In this document: positions 47,216 to 58,497 of the stretch, in pieces
Numbering within the stretch: position 1 is the first letter of the stretch
How the letters are laid out: every line of letters starts with the position of its first letter
Source of the DNA: Rhyacophila brunnea
Lineage: Eukaryota; Arthropoda; Insecta; Trichoptera; Rhyacophilidae
NCBI GenBank assembly: GCA_022495005.1
Contig: JAGYXB010001010.1
Location: forward strand, 1,984,001-2,048,000
Reading direction: 5' to 3'
Length of the DNA stretch: 64,000 bases
Made by a program: the position numbers and the translations under genes
The notes under the pieces: generated by a model
Told to the model about the DNA's origin: nothing
The model's input: the letters and a program-made list of their open reading frames with translations, nothing else
Database searches by the model: none

Positions 47216-47584
47216 GAATGACCGAGGTATCGTTTCTTCTTATAAATTTTACTGGGTAGAAAAGCATGCCTTGGTACTCGCGATTTGCTTACATGGTATT
47301 TAGCCATGTGACTATCGACAGATACATAGTAGGTACTTGATTTTCCCTCAACCACCCACCATGTCTCCACCCCCGTTATGCAGGCGTATACCGTGGCGTA
47401 AATAATTTACTTGCAGTATACGTATTTATACAACTGCTACCGGCCGGTTCTAGCCAAATTCCTGAAAGGCATTATTTTAGTGGTAATTAAGATTTACTTT
47501 CATTATAGTATTAAACTTTGGGCCATAAAAGATAAAGAAAGAGATTAGACTGATGCCTCCAAGATGTGGTATTTGAGACATGCT
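47216..47584. other. Unassigned DNA
   Basis: A slightly GC-richer stretch without recognisable coding sequence or repeat. Confidence 0.4.
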
Positions 47585-47882
47585 TAGGGTTTCACCAGGG
47601 GCTCTATGTTAGAACTTGCGAGTGCAAGCTTCCCGGTCGAGATGACGTCATATGACATCATTATGACGTACTACCGGAGTGATAATAGCATTCGAGAAAA
47701 TAGCGAGTGGTCAGACAGCGGCGCTATTCATTGTCACCATACACATATAGGTGTATCATAATAAAATTTTCTATGGTTATTCTGTGCGCGGTCGGCATGC
47801 CTCGAGCGTGACGTCACAATTACGTCATCTCGTCTGGTGCCACACGAGACGAGAGTTAGGAAATCGCGGTGCAGCTCCCTAA
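47585..47882. repeat. Inverted-repeat segment rich in TGACGTCA sites
   Basis: The left end TTAGGGTTTCACC...AACTTGCGAG and complement of the right end TTAGGGAGCTGCACC...AACTCTCG match loosely. Both sides then have CGAGATGACGT (47638..47649 and, inverted, 47821..47831). ATGACGTCATATGACATC lies on the left and GTGACGTCACAATTACGTC on the right. It could be a MITE that carries CREB/ATF-type sites, or a regulatory element. No coding frame. Confidence 0.45.
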
Positions 47883-48703
47883 AATATATCTTCTAGATGT
47901 GTGCAGTCTTTTGGTTGCGTAATTAGGCCATTTACGGACTATCAATCAGTCACTGGTAACCAGATTGAAAACAACCACAAGACACAATAGAGGAATACGT
48001 TTTACACACGAAGTTGTGGCAACCAGCAACACTTTATGATTGTCAGAGACAAGAGAAAATCATATTTTGTAAATTATCTTAGTCACCGGAAACATCGACG
48101 TGGAAGAAGTACCTAGTTAACCAATAATAATATAATGGTCTGAATAACCGAATGACCCTACAAGTCTCTCAATACTGTTGGCAGGGATTACTAGGTAAAA
48201 ATCTTCAAGAGTAAGGGATACAAAAACGAATAAAAATATAAAATATAATAAAAACTATTATAAAATTGTTGTGGAAATTTAAATAAAAATACTTTGGCGT
48301 CCAATAATTATTAATTACTACTCATTCTAAATCATGTTTTTTATTTATATAAGTAGGCGTAACTACTCTATATAACATTTTACTTTTTAGCATTCATATT
48401 TTATCCATCAATGACAGACAAAATACTAGTTGAGTAATAATACATTATGTGTGCATTTCCTAGAAGTGTTTTTGATTTCCTTATTAGTTTTTAATCTAAA
48501 TGATAACTTAAGACTATGATTTTATATTCTTAAGTGACGTTATTCATTCAATAGGACGACTATAATCTCCCACTTGACAACAGCAACATTATTGATTTAT
48601 GGACACTTTTACTGACCTAAAATTTGCATGATGTAAACAACTTAAAGTCAACTTTGTAACGATTAGACGATAAACCGTTTCTATGTTAATTAACCGAATA
48701 TTT
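47883..48703. other. Upstream flank of the candidate gene
   Basis: AT-rich. No repeat was recognised and no TATA/initiator pair can be defended. Confidence 0.4.
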
Positions 48704-48718
48704 TCTTTTTGTTCCAGG
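48704..48718 (+). promoter_or_regulatory. Possible splice acceptor
   Basis: TTTTCTTTTTGTTCCAG is a strong pyrimidine tract with AG ending at 48718, followed by less AT-biased sequence. If used, it would open a 5'UTR exon reaching the donor at 49414/49415 (696 nt), with several upstream ATGs. The alternative is that transcription starts much closer to 49336. Confidence 0.3.
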
Positions 48719-49335
48719 CAAAACAGCAACATAAATCATCTCCAACGAACGTATCTCATCACAAAAAGTTAATTAACATCGCCGTAACGCAAAGTTACAT
48801 AACACTTTCTATAATAGCTGAGACGACAACTTCTGTTTTGGTCAAAGATCACTATAGAGAAAGCATCCGCACATTAACGTTGCACAAGCAAATGGAGAAC
48901 ATTCATTGAAATTAATTCAAACTAAGCGCGTATTAAAACATTATATATCTACCATTAATGTTGTTACAAACATAGTAACATAAAATAAGTGCTAAACAAA
49001 ACTGTATGGAATCCAAACAGTAGATTCTACGGATGCGTGTGCCACAGATAATCTTGCTTACTTGCGTAAGGCTTTTTATTCTTGCGTAAGTGACATCGAC
49101 CATAATATTATAGTCACAATATTCTAACAGCATTAGTAAAAAATAAAAAAGGGTAAAGATAACATTATCTCTAACAAAAAGAATATTAATTGATTTTGCT
49201 GTTTTATTTTAAGATGGAATTTGTGATACATTTCACGTGATATAGGCATATTTTAAATTATACGTGTAGAAGAGAGACAGGATACGAAAGTGCTCGCAGG
49301 CTACATAAACGGAAGTCGCTTTGAATTCTGAGAAA

Positions 49336-49414
49336 ATGGCGTTGCAGCGTTGCAGAGGTGTCATGGAGTTCTACATCCGGTGTTTGCTGTTGCTGAGTCT
49401 CTGTTGTTTAAATG
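49336..49414 (+). CDS. First coding exon: signal peptide of an unidentified secreted or membrane protein
   Basis: The ATG at 49336 sits in the favourable context GAAAATGG and opens 26 codons with high GC for this window. The product has a short basic N-region (MALQRCRGVMEFYIRC) and a hydrophobic core (LLLLSLCCLNG) typical of a cleaved signal peptide. The frame runs into GTGAGT at 49415, a near-consensus splice donor, with the exon ending after the first base of a codon (phase 1). Signal-peptide exons ending in phase 1 are common in genes for receptors, adhesion molecules and secreted modular proteins. Beyond the donor the sequence turns AT-rich and the frame soon stops. The + strand DNA to the window end would be first intron. 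An upstream Met-free 5'UTR could begin near 49230 or at the acceptor at 48718. I do not recognise the protein family because the mature part is absent. Confidence 0.62.
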
Positions 49415-49865
49415 GTGAGTTAATTAAGTCTGATTTTAATTGCTTTCTTTTATTCGTTTGAAAAATTCTTATAGGGTGTATAAATTATCTAAAAAAAAAT
49501 TAAAAAAAAAATATTGTGGTCCTGAGTTTTCCACAATAATGTAATATAACTCGTGAATTTATCACACATAAATATAGTACTTAATTAAAAAATTAACAAA
49601 AAAATATATCATTGCAATTATGGTCAATTGCACCGTGAACCGTATTTTAATGATTAATAATTATTAGTTATTAGCTTAGTAAAGGTTACTAAGCGACAAT
49701 TATATACAAATATTCTTTTTAACGCTATGGAGAAATATTTTTAATAAAAACTATTTAGTTGAAGAAAAAAATATCTTTATTATTGGGGCCTAACAATTTC
49801 GGATTTTATGAATCCCTATTAGGTAGATACCTACAAAAATCTATATAATTCGATTTATAATCTCT
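49415..49865 (+). other. Start of probable first intron
   Basis: It begins with the GTGAGT donor and is then AT-rich with long A runs. No further exon is seen on the + strand to the window end. Confidence 0.5.
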
Positions 49866-50225
49866 CATATCATCATCATAAGCTGGGGTTGATCAAATGC
49901 TGGGTCCCTAGTTCTTCGCTGCCACGTACATCAACTTAACTTTATGGTTCGCCTATCTAGCGATTTTTAGGGCAACCCTGTGGTCGCTTAGTGCGATTTG
50001 GGTACCACTATGAGACAGCATTTGTCTAACGGTTGTCCACTCGCCTAGCAACATATCCAGTATATTGTTATTTTATCTATTTAGCGACCTCTATCACATC
50101 GCGTACTCTCACCTGCTTCCTTAACCATTGGTTTTTCTTGAGATCTTTCCGCGTGATGCACCTTTGTAATAAGAATACCAACATGTTTCTCTGCACTGGT
50201 GGCACTCATTGGTTGAACGAAAATT
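49866..50225 (-). pseudogene. Decayed LINE fragment with GAT tail
   Basis: Minus strand: DLKKNQWLRKQVRVRDVIE, then GYVARRVDNR and WYPNRTKRPQGCPKNR. These fit the R-x-R-x-x-D-V-I, W-x-GH-x-AR-x-x-DNRW and W-x-PR-x-x-KR-x-GRP-x-x-R landmarks. Stops interrupt each. The 3' end reads CTTATGATGATGAT. Confidence 0.7.
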
Positions 50226-51080
50226 AACGATTTATATTATTATAGCCTCTTATTCAGGATAAAATAATAAATAATTTTAATTCATATGTAATATAGATTT
50301 TTAATATAGGCAGTACAAAGTTTATATCTCAATTTGTCTGATTTTTTTATTATAAAATACTATGGCTTTGTTGTGAGTGTTTACTTTAATTATTTTCAAT
50401 TAATCATTCCCAAAAACAATGCCGGTTTTTAGCGTTAATTGCTCGTGAGTAATAAACTTCTTTAGGCAATTTATGCAAGGCCAAAGGTTAAAAATTAGTT
50501 AGCGATATTAAAAGTTAATAATTTTACTCATTAAGAATCATAAAAAAATAATAATTTAATAAAAAAAATCTTCATGACAGGTTATGACAGATGATATCAT
50601 AATTCACGATTGAAAATTAGACCTACATATTTGTAAATAATAAATATGAAAAAAATCTATTACGATATACCGGAAATATTCATTTGTTGAATAATAAAAA
50701 AATCATTGATCATAAAAATTTGGAAAAAAATCGAATATTATAGTATTACATCATGATAAACAAAAGATAATATGATTTGTTCATTTTATTTTTAAATAAT
50801 TTATTCAAATTATGTTTTTTTTTAACATGTTACATAAAAATCAATGAAACATAATATTGTTGGCGTTAAGAAATTTAGTATAATATTAATTATTTATAAT
50901 GATATTTACTTAAACTATCTCATAATAGCTCTTCCTTCTAGAAAGTTCTTCCTGATTAATTCTAAGAAACTCAGTGATTAGGTATTTATATTGTAAGTTA
51001 TAAATGACATGAATTCAAATATTTATTAACATGCACCTTTATTGCTATCAAGATAAGATTATTTTACACCTTGGAGGTAT
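50226..51080. other. AT-rich intronic DNA, nothing recognised
   Basis: Very AT-rich with many A/T runs and no coding or repeat signal. Confidence 0.5.
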
Positions 51081-51420
51081 CATGTCATCATCATTTTTGA
51101 CACTATATGCTATAATAGCAGGTTTTGGCCTTCTCCAAGAACTTTTTCCAACCTTGACAATTCAGCTCCGATATTATTCAGTTGCTTTGACTGAGCATTC
51201 TTAGATCTCTTCAGTCGTCCTGGTTATATTAACTAACTCCTCGGACATTATATTGTGGACGTGGCCCATTCAGGACTCTTTCTCCATTTGTATATATTAC
51301 TTGATCTTTTCGCCTTATAAAGCATAATATACATCTCTTCATTATATCTCGGTCTCCAAATTCCATCTTATTTAATAGTCCTAAAGATTTTCTCCTCTCA
51401 AAGACATTCATCTCTCTTGT
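51081..51420 (-). pseudogene. Decayed LINE fragment with GAT tail
   Basis: The minus-strand frame starts MNVFERRKSLGLL, equivalent to the NIFERKILRLI motif at 12.3 kb. The 3' end reads AAAATGATGATGACATG. The intervening sequence is heavily decayed. Confidence 0.55.
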
Positions 51421-52198
51421 GGTACAATGGCATTATAAATACGCACCTTCATTATAGTTTGCAGAGCTTGATTTCAATAAAATTCACCGGTATTTATATA
51501 TTTACGAAAAAAAAATATTTGTTTTAGCTAATCCAGATGTGAAAGGTGTCATTCCATTTAATGGAACCCCAAAAGAGGTCGAAATCATTATCGGATAGAC
51601 TCATTGTTGCAAATGTAATAATTTTTCGTTGTTGGTAATAATATTCAAATTTTGTTTTCACACCGCAATTTGTTAGGGCAGTTATTTTTTGGCGCTGATC
51701 AGTCACATGATTGGCTCATTGCCGATTAGCTACAGCGAGACCCTCTATGTCTGTGTTTAGATATGTGCATTTTTGCTCGCCTAGAGTGTGAAGCTTGTCT
51801 GGAATTCAAACAGAGCTCGTGCGGATTTCAGGTAGGCCACAAAACTTTATGCAGCCGTATATCTTTATAACAGTTTAAAAAATCATAATGTAACCATAGT
51901 ATTCTATATCAATGTTCTTCTTTATCACCTGAAGTACACAAACAACAGGCGTTGCCATTTGTATCCTACACCAAATAAAGCAAGAGGGATGCTCAATCCT
52001 CTCTCTCCTCCGCCCCTTTAAAGGTAAAATCAAAGTAAAATCGTTTACGTTTACTTGCTATGTTTTCTTATTATTCATTATATCTAACTTTTAATGCTAC
52101 AGTATTGGAAATAACTCGGTATATTATGGATGAGTAAAGTTGTAGTTGCATGTGGGGCTTGTGTTGAATTTCTGTTACATTTTTTCTGTATGTTATTG
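51421..52198. other. Unassigned intronic DNA
   Basis: 51520..51840 is slightly richer in GC. No exon or repeat can be supported. Confidence 0.4.
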
Positions 52199-52445
52199 CA
52201 CCCACGGTGGCCGCACGGCTTAAGCGTTGGACTATATAACGCCGTGGGTCCCAGGTTTGAATTCTGGGTCTGGCTAGTACACAATGACATATTGTTTTTC
52301 AATTTGTGTCTGTCAGGGTATGGACCTAATAGATTGAGCAAGTGGCTGACATCCATTTCTCGTAAAAAACAAAATATGTTAATACAAACCTCTACTCTGT
52401 GGAGGCCCATATGATCCTATTAGGATCAGACATGGTCGAAAGAAG
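52199..52445 (+). repeat. tRNA-derived SINE, family A, full-length copy
   Basis: The head CACCCACGGTGGCCGCACGG, B-box region CAGGTTTGAATTCTGGG, and the body through CCTATTAGGATCAGACATGG are present. It has four extra bases (TATA) in the head compared with the copy at 42744. Otherwise well preserved. Confidence 0.88.
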
Positions 52446-53037
52446 AAATTGATAGTTAGTATGGAAAAAAATATTCAAAAAGCTTACATCACTGTTATAG
52501 GATAGGTTTAAAAAAAGTAACATCATTACTTTTATATGTCTGTTTTAGACCTGTACTCGCGCCGTGTAAAACGTTTTAATTAATCATTGAAAGTTGAAGA
52601 GAGATAAGTCCGTAAACTAAAAGTGAAATTAACAACAAGCTCGGCAAAACAAAACAAAAAGGCGATAAAATATACGGCAAGTTGATGCAAGTCGCGCGCA
52701 CCAGCCGGAAAATAAACTTTAAATTGAATGATGAATTGTCGCGTCGCAATAGCGTAGGGGAGGCAACCGATGCTATGTAGGCACATTATTTTACCAAGCG
52801 TTCGTACATGGATAGTTCGTCGCCATACCAAAAAAAAAATTGTAATCTAACTCTTTCGTCATCGTAATTATATTTAGTTTTCTTGGATTACCCCTGTATT
52901 TTACCAAAGATAATGCTGCAGTACCTGCAGACACCAGTCGCATAAGACCACTAATGCCTTGATCATAAAGTCACAAAGGATTATTGTTGCCCACTTACAT
53001 TGATTGAAGTAAGTGTCTCCTAATAATGCGATTGTCC
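52446..53037. other. Complex noncoding segment, possible regulatory DNA
   Basis: 52560..52830 has CG-rich words (GTCGCGCGCACCAGCCGG, GTCGCGTCGCAATAGCG) beside A-rich stretches. It is open for 83 codons on the minus strand without domain resemblance. In an intron this pattern can mark an enhancer, but I have no direct evidence. Confidence 0.3.
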
Positions 53038-53163
53038 ATAAGGCCTTTTTCACATGGCGCGTTTTGACTCGCGTGCATTCTTGGTACAAGTGACCTCATT
53101 GAGGTGTCCAGATGTACTCGCGGCAAATCACGGCGAGACACGCGCCATGTGAACAAGGCCATA
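53038..53163. mobile_element. Short palindromic MITE with ATA flanks
   Basis: The left end AGGCCTTTTTCACATGGCGC and complement of the right end GGCCTTGTTCACATGGCGC pair over about 35 bases. ATA lies immediately outside both (53038..53040, 53161..53163). It is about 120 bp and non-coding. Confidence 0.7.
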
Positions 53164-53195
53164 GATTCATTTTTTAAGCAACGTTTATCAAACCG

Positions 53196-53360
53196 CAGTG
53201 CGCTTCCACCCGAGAGTTCTGGGTTCGATTCCCGGTGAGGACACAAAAATTATGTGATTTTCTCAAAGCCTGGGTGTTTGTGATTGTTCAAAATTACAAA
53301 CAACCAACTTGTACGAAAAAAAAAGGACATGGTTATTAATAATACCTAATTCTAAAAAAA
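53196..53360 (+). repeat. SINE family B, 5' end missing
   Basis: CTTCCACCCGAGAGTTCTGG, B box GGGTTCGATTCCCGG, CTCAAAGCCTGGGTGTTTGTG and GGACATGGTTATTAATAAT closely match the young copy at 47005..47200 in the opposite orientation. The A-box part is absent. Confidence 0.85.
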
Positions 53361-53839
53361 ACAAAACGATACTTACTGTGTATAATACGAGAAAGTCTGT
53401 TGAAAGATAATACTTTTATACCGAAATATTCATCATCTATCACATCATAATTCCTATGTTTGAATAAAAATGATGTCAACATGGAAAACATACCTTCAGT
53501 TATATGGCTATTAGTAATTGACAGACATGTTGGGTTGGCTATAAATAGTTAGAGCATGGTGAGTAATTGACAGACGCGTGTTCAATTTTTACTCGATATA
53601 AGATATTTTCTCAAGGATTTTGTTATATCATTATATATTAGGTGCCTAGGTAGATATATTTTGAGGCATTTACTTTCAATGAAAAATGCTACATTCTTAA
53701 AAAATATAAAGATATTAATTAAAAATCATAGTGTTATGTTGATTTTGTGTGTGGTATTATAACTATGTACAAATTTCTAATTACTTGACCCGCTATAGAT
53801 AATTAGGCCGGAATTGGCTTACAACAGGGATTTGCTTTA
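53361..53839. other. AT-rich intronic DNA
   Basis: No exon or repeat recognised. Confidence 0.5.
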
Positions 53840-54173
53840 GGCTACACCTCAGTTGAGGCATGGTCTAAAAAGACTGTGGCTAGGCGATGCGCGGATTGTG
53901 CAAATGACGCGTGCCGAACGAAATATAATTTGTCATATAAATCCAACATGCATCCATTTAATGTTCTGTTTATAGTTCTATTAGTAACAATAATAATATA
54001 TTCATTGACATGTTTTCTTTTTCAAATAAATGGGTAACGTTTTTAGTCATCTTTACACGATTTAAGAATTAATACCCCTGTCGCCATCACGAAACAAATT
54101 GACGTGTTCATAGCTCGACGTTCGCTCTCCGATTGCCAGCAAGTCCAAAATTTCGTTTCACTGAAGTACCGTC
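53840..54173 (-). mobile_element. MITE with TTAA flanks, copy 2
   Basis: On the minus strand it starts GACGGTACTTCAGTGAAAC, after TTAA, and ends CCTCAACTGAGGTGTAGCC, before TAAA (TTAA with one change). Long blocks are nearly identical to 3883..4244, for example TTAATTCTTAAATCGTGTAA and GAAAACATGTCAATGAATAT. Copy 1 has about 30 extra bases near its start, and this copy has a small duplication (GTTCTGTTTATAGTTCT). Confidence 0.78.
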
Positions 54174-54552
54174 TTAAATGTTGTAATAATAATAGATGTA
54201 GGAACATAGTTTTATTATAAATGTTTCTGTACAAATTGTTTTAGTTTTAAGCACTACCTGCTCAGTCAAACTTTTTGAAAAGCCATTTTCGATAATAATA
54301 TCACACCGATGATCGGTAAAGGAAGGGGACAAAAAATATTAGCTGTATTGCTACTCACCGCTTACCTGCGAGTTATAGGAAACTCACTCGGATCATCTCC
54401 GCCATTCGTGCAGGCTGTAATAATTATAAGTTATATATTATAATTATTATAAGTTTACATTAATTAATATATATATATATATATTATATATCTTTACATA
54501 AAAACCACTCCGCCATTGATACGTTTGAGTATTGGATACATTCTTTGCCAGC
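54174..54552. other. AT-rich DNA with AT dinucleotide run
   Basis: It includes TATATATATA-rich sequence near 54465..54492. No gene. Confidence 0.5.
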
Positions 54553-56234
54553 CACTGCGTCGCTATAGGATTTGTTTCCCGAATAGACCAAATGTCAATT
54601 TTACAGGAGACGAAAAACAAATTTCATTGTCGTATATTTTAATATCAGTAGATGTATCAATCATTCTTTCAATACTGTATGATTGCAAAATTATCTAAGA
54701 ATAGGTTCCAAGAGTAATATACTGGTATAAATCATTAAATGCACAGAAAATGCGTTTTATTTACAAGTATTCACTGTGGATATTCGGGAAATTTTTAGCG
54801 CTCTCTCAGAATAATGGATATTCGGGACAAAACATGGACGTTCGGGATTTAAAACCGTAGCGTATTGCTGCACGGCCCACAGATTACTGAGTGGTCAAAA
54901 AGTACGCGCCTCAAATGTTATATTTATTTACACGATAATTGTTAATAATTACCTCTACTATTTAAATACTTAATGATCGTAATTACCCAAGTTCGTATGT
55001 AATAATAACATGCGGTAATCGCTTTTTCGGTTTTTTTTCGGATTAAGTAATAAAATAGTTTTTAAGTAATTAACTATTTTTTTATATTTTATATTTTTTA
55101 ATAACTTCTGATAAAATATATTATAAGGTATCTACTACTTCAATTATTAACCGCCGTCACGGTCATTTCTCCAATATTTTATGATGGTACTTACTCGTAC
55201 TTGCTAACAATTTTATATTTATACTTTTCCAAAAAAAAAAAAACTATTTATATATATCTGTATATTATTATATCTATATATTTCTATAATTGACAATTAA
55301 ACTTATTACAAACCACCAAATAAATATTATATTATATTTACTATTGTAAGGAATAACAACACAAAATAATAGCATGTATAAATTAATTACCATTAGCTGC
55401 TAATATTAGGTAGGTACCAATATCCTTAGTATATAATATCCACCAAATAAATAGTTACTAACATACATATTAAATTAAATTAACTATCAGCGCATTCAAA
55501 AATAAACAATAGCATCGCCTTTATTTTCATAGAAATACCTAGATTAAAAGTAAAATAAAGACAAACAATGATTGATTAATAATAATTTGAAATAATAATT
55601 ATTTTTTACGTCATAGTAGTTGCCGGGTCATACTGTAGAATTCATATAACCGTTGGGATTTTGTGTCATTTATCAAAACAAAATGCAGTTATTTAGGTTA
55701 AAATAGTCACTTCCACAACTCTACTGTAAGTTCAGGGTGAACTGGTGATGTATCAGCTATGAATGATCTCTTCAAATTTGATGAATTCACTATTAAAACA
55801 ATAGTAACGTTAAAAACAATATCAATAAGACGAAATTTGAAAGAAGTCTCCGGACGGCCGAAACATATGGAAGTGGGCGTGATTGTTTTAGAGCTAGACA
55901 GCGTGAATGTGGGAGCGAGATGCACGGCGTGAGCGCGGTTTGATTGGCTAAAGTCATATTCGGGAAATAAACACTCAGCCAGAGATATATTTCGACCAAA
56001 ATTAACTTGGATATTCAGGTACGAATAGTTGGATATTCGGGAGAACACCACGGAGTAATTGTAACTTAACATGGCGTATTCGGGTTTTTTAAAAAAATAT
56101 CTCTGTTCCTAGATAAAAATATATCGTTTTTATAAATGATTTCGGTAGAGTTCGATAAAAGAAATTGAACTGCATTAAAATGTCGATTTCGACAAAAATG
56201 GATATTCGGGAAACAAATCCTATAGCGACGACTG
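54553..56234. mobile_element. 1.7-kb TIR element with repeated TATTCGGGA motif
   Basis: The left end CACTGCGTCGCTATAGGATT and complement of the right end CAGTCGTCGCTATAGGATT continue together through TGTTTCCCGAATA. The nonamer TATTCGGGA occurs exactly at 54781, 54819, 55957, 56034 and 56203, and in inverted form at 54577, with near matches at about 54837, 56014 and 56077. All lie within about 280 bases of one or other end, as expected of subterminal transposase-binding sites. The centre is AT-rich. A minus-strand frame of 121 codons at 55707..56072 covers part of the right motif cluster and has no domain I know. No clear target duplication was found, so the superfamily is open. Confidence 0.75.
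55140..55215 (+). repeat. Short dispersed block, also at 62028..62105
   Basis: AATTATTAACCGCCGTCACG and TACTCGTACTTGCTAACAAT are close to AATTACTAATCGACGTCACG and AACTTGAACTTGCTAATAAT at 62 kb. This copy lies inside the 1.7-kb TIR element, so the block may be a separate older insertion. Confidence 0.4.
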
Positions 56235-57054
56235 GGTACTTATAATTTCTGATTGAATTGATTATATATTAAAGAATTTCATTGTTTTACCACGTGTACT
56301 AAACGTACGTACGGAGATTTTAATTTAACACATGTGATAATATTGTGCACGCTAAATTAAGTTATCGTAAAGGTATTCATAACAGACGAGCTTCTTTGAA
56401 GTATCATGTATCATAATTAATATATCTTATCTTTTTCTGTTAATATACTATTTTAAAATTTATTCTATAACAAATTTACGTTATGGGTTATTCGTAAAAT
56501 GAGCCTGTTTTATGCAAAATATTCATAATAAGACGTTTAAGGCGTTTGTAAAAAAAAGCAGAAGAGAGCATTGAACTAATAGATGATCGAAGCCCGGTCA
56601 AATTAATATTAATGTTCTGTCATACAAAATAATTAATGAACCGGTGCTGGCCATATATATCATTATTTTTTTTATTTTACTAGTATAAGTTTACATATTA
56701 TAAACATTGATTAACAAGAGTAACTAATTTGGTCCACTAAAAATAATAAATAGCTATAAATATTATTAATATCATTGCATACAAAAATAAAACATAATAA
56801 TAATATGTAAAGTATATTATCATTATGGCATGAACATTATATTATATACTATTATAGAAATTATTGGTATTTATTGAATGTTTTTAATGTCGTAAAATAG
56901 CAACAAAAGATATATTGTAAGTTGACCCATTGAAATCTGAAGGCATATTATATGCATAGACGCAATCTGTATCTTTGGCAGATAATATTTCGGCCATATA
57001 CTATGAAATACACTATTGTTGTGTTTAATAACCATTATATTATTATTTTGACTG
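56235..57054. other. AT-rich intronic DNA, nothing recognised
   Basis: No exon, RNA gene or complete repeat was seen. Confidence 0.5.
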
Positions 57055-57288
57055 AGTCGATGGCCGAGCGGCTAAAGCGTCGGCTGATAACGTCGTGGGT
57101 CCCAGGTTCGAATCTTGGCTCTGGTAAGTACACCATATTGTTTTTAATTTGTGTTCGAGTCAGAGTATGGACCTAATAGATTGAGCAAGTGGCTAACATC
57201 CATTTCTCGTTAAAAAAATCTGTTAATACAAACATCCACTCTGTGGAGGCCCATATGGTCTTATCAGAATCGGACATAGTAAAAATAT
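57055..57288 (+). repeat. tRNA-derived SINE, family A, variant head
   Basis: The head GTCGATGGCCGAGCGGCTAA resembles a serine or leucine tRNA 5' half more than the other copies do. B box GGTTCGAATC. The body GAGTCAGAGTATGGACCTAA and the end block AATCGGACATAG match family A. Confidence 0.82.
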
Positions 57289-57310
57289 ATATTATTTTAA
57301 AGATAAATAC

Positions 57311-57785
57311 GATAGAAAATGGTCTATTATAAATCAGCCTAAACCTATCCACTGCTGAATGAAGGCATCTCAAAGCTGATTCCACTTCTCTCGGTGCTGT
57401 ACATTACATTGCCACGTACTTCCACAGAACTTTATCATTTCATCGATCCAGCGGCCTTTAGGTCTACCTTGCGGACGTTTCGTACCTCTTGGATACCACT
57501 GGATGACTAAATTTGTCCAACGATTGTCTCTTCTTCCAGCTATGTGTAAATCCCATTTCTATTTGGGGTTCTTAAGGAACTCTATTACATTGCAAACCTT
57601 TGTCTGTTTCCGTATTCACTCCTCTTTTTGTCCTTTTGCGTTATGCCCAGCATGCACCTCTCCATACCACGTTATGCTACTCCAAGTTTCTGGATCTCTC
57701 TTTTACTTAGGGTCCATGTTTCACACGCATGTGTGATTACGGGAAGCACACACTGGTTGAACACTTTGCGCTTTAGTAGGTAATA
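57311..57785 (-). pseudogene. LINE reverse-transcriptase C-terminal fragment
   Basis: On the minus strand, in broken frames, are VFNQCVLPVITHACETWTL, GMERCMLGITQKDKKR, AGRRDNRW, then QWYPRGTKRPQGRPKGRW and DAFIQQWIGLG. These are consecutive landmarks of an RTE-like endonuclease/reverse transcriptase after the catalytic palm. At least two frameshifts and a few stops. It is the same subfamily as 63505..63895 and 49866..50225. Confidence 0.82.
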
Positions 57786-58497
57786 AAGAAATGCAATCAT
57801 TCCTTTCATTGAGAAAAATTGCATCATGATACTTATTGTTTAGTGTTGGTTCAGGTCAAATAATTCCAATAAAAGTCGTTTTAGAATGTTCATATCGTCG
57901 CTAATTTTATACAAACACGTATTTAATTTTTGTCAGTTTTGAGTTGTTTGATGCAATGAATTCAGAATTTGAATACGCACATATTCCACCAACACGTATC
58001 TCAAAATATACTTTATAACATAATAGATTTAAGCAATGACAAAAAACTCGTATCACATTAAAAAACTTTTATAAATATTATTACCTCGTATCTTGAGTTA
58101 CATGTTTGTAAGTATACAGAATACTGAACTCCGACAGATGATTATATTGATGCACTTTCTCGTAAGTCAAGATACGTGTTTACTGCAGTAATATTGTGGA
58201 ATGACTGTGTACTTATAATAAATGGATATTTCATAGAAGAAAATTTATTTCTGAATTAAAAACTGAGAGAATAAAGTTGTTATTTGCCTCTCCTGAAAAG
58301 TATTTTTTGAGATACTTACGTGTTTGTAGATTTTATAAAAGTATTTTTGATAAGCCTCTACAAGTATTTTTTACGCTTCTCTTTCATATGATTCCGTCTA
58401 GTAGAGATAATTTTATTTTTATTTTTTTAATAATATAATATTAGCATATTGATAGAACGCATTACGTTATATTACCTATTATTTTCTTCAAATAAAA
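57786..58497. other. AT-rich intronic DNA
   Basis: No exon or repeat recognised. Confidence 0.5.

Noticed and set aside
54465..54492. (AT)n run as a functional site
   Set aside because: Simple dinucleotide repeat, expected by chance in such AT-rich DNA.
55707..56072. 121-codon minus-strand frame as a transposase of the 1.7-kb element
   Set aside because: It overlaps the subterminal motif cluster, lacks catalytic motifs and is too short. It is probably a by-product of composition.
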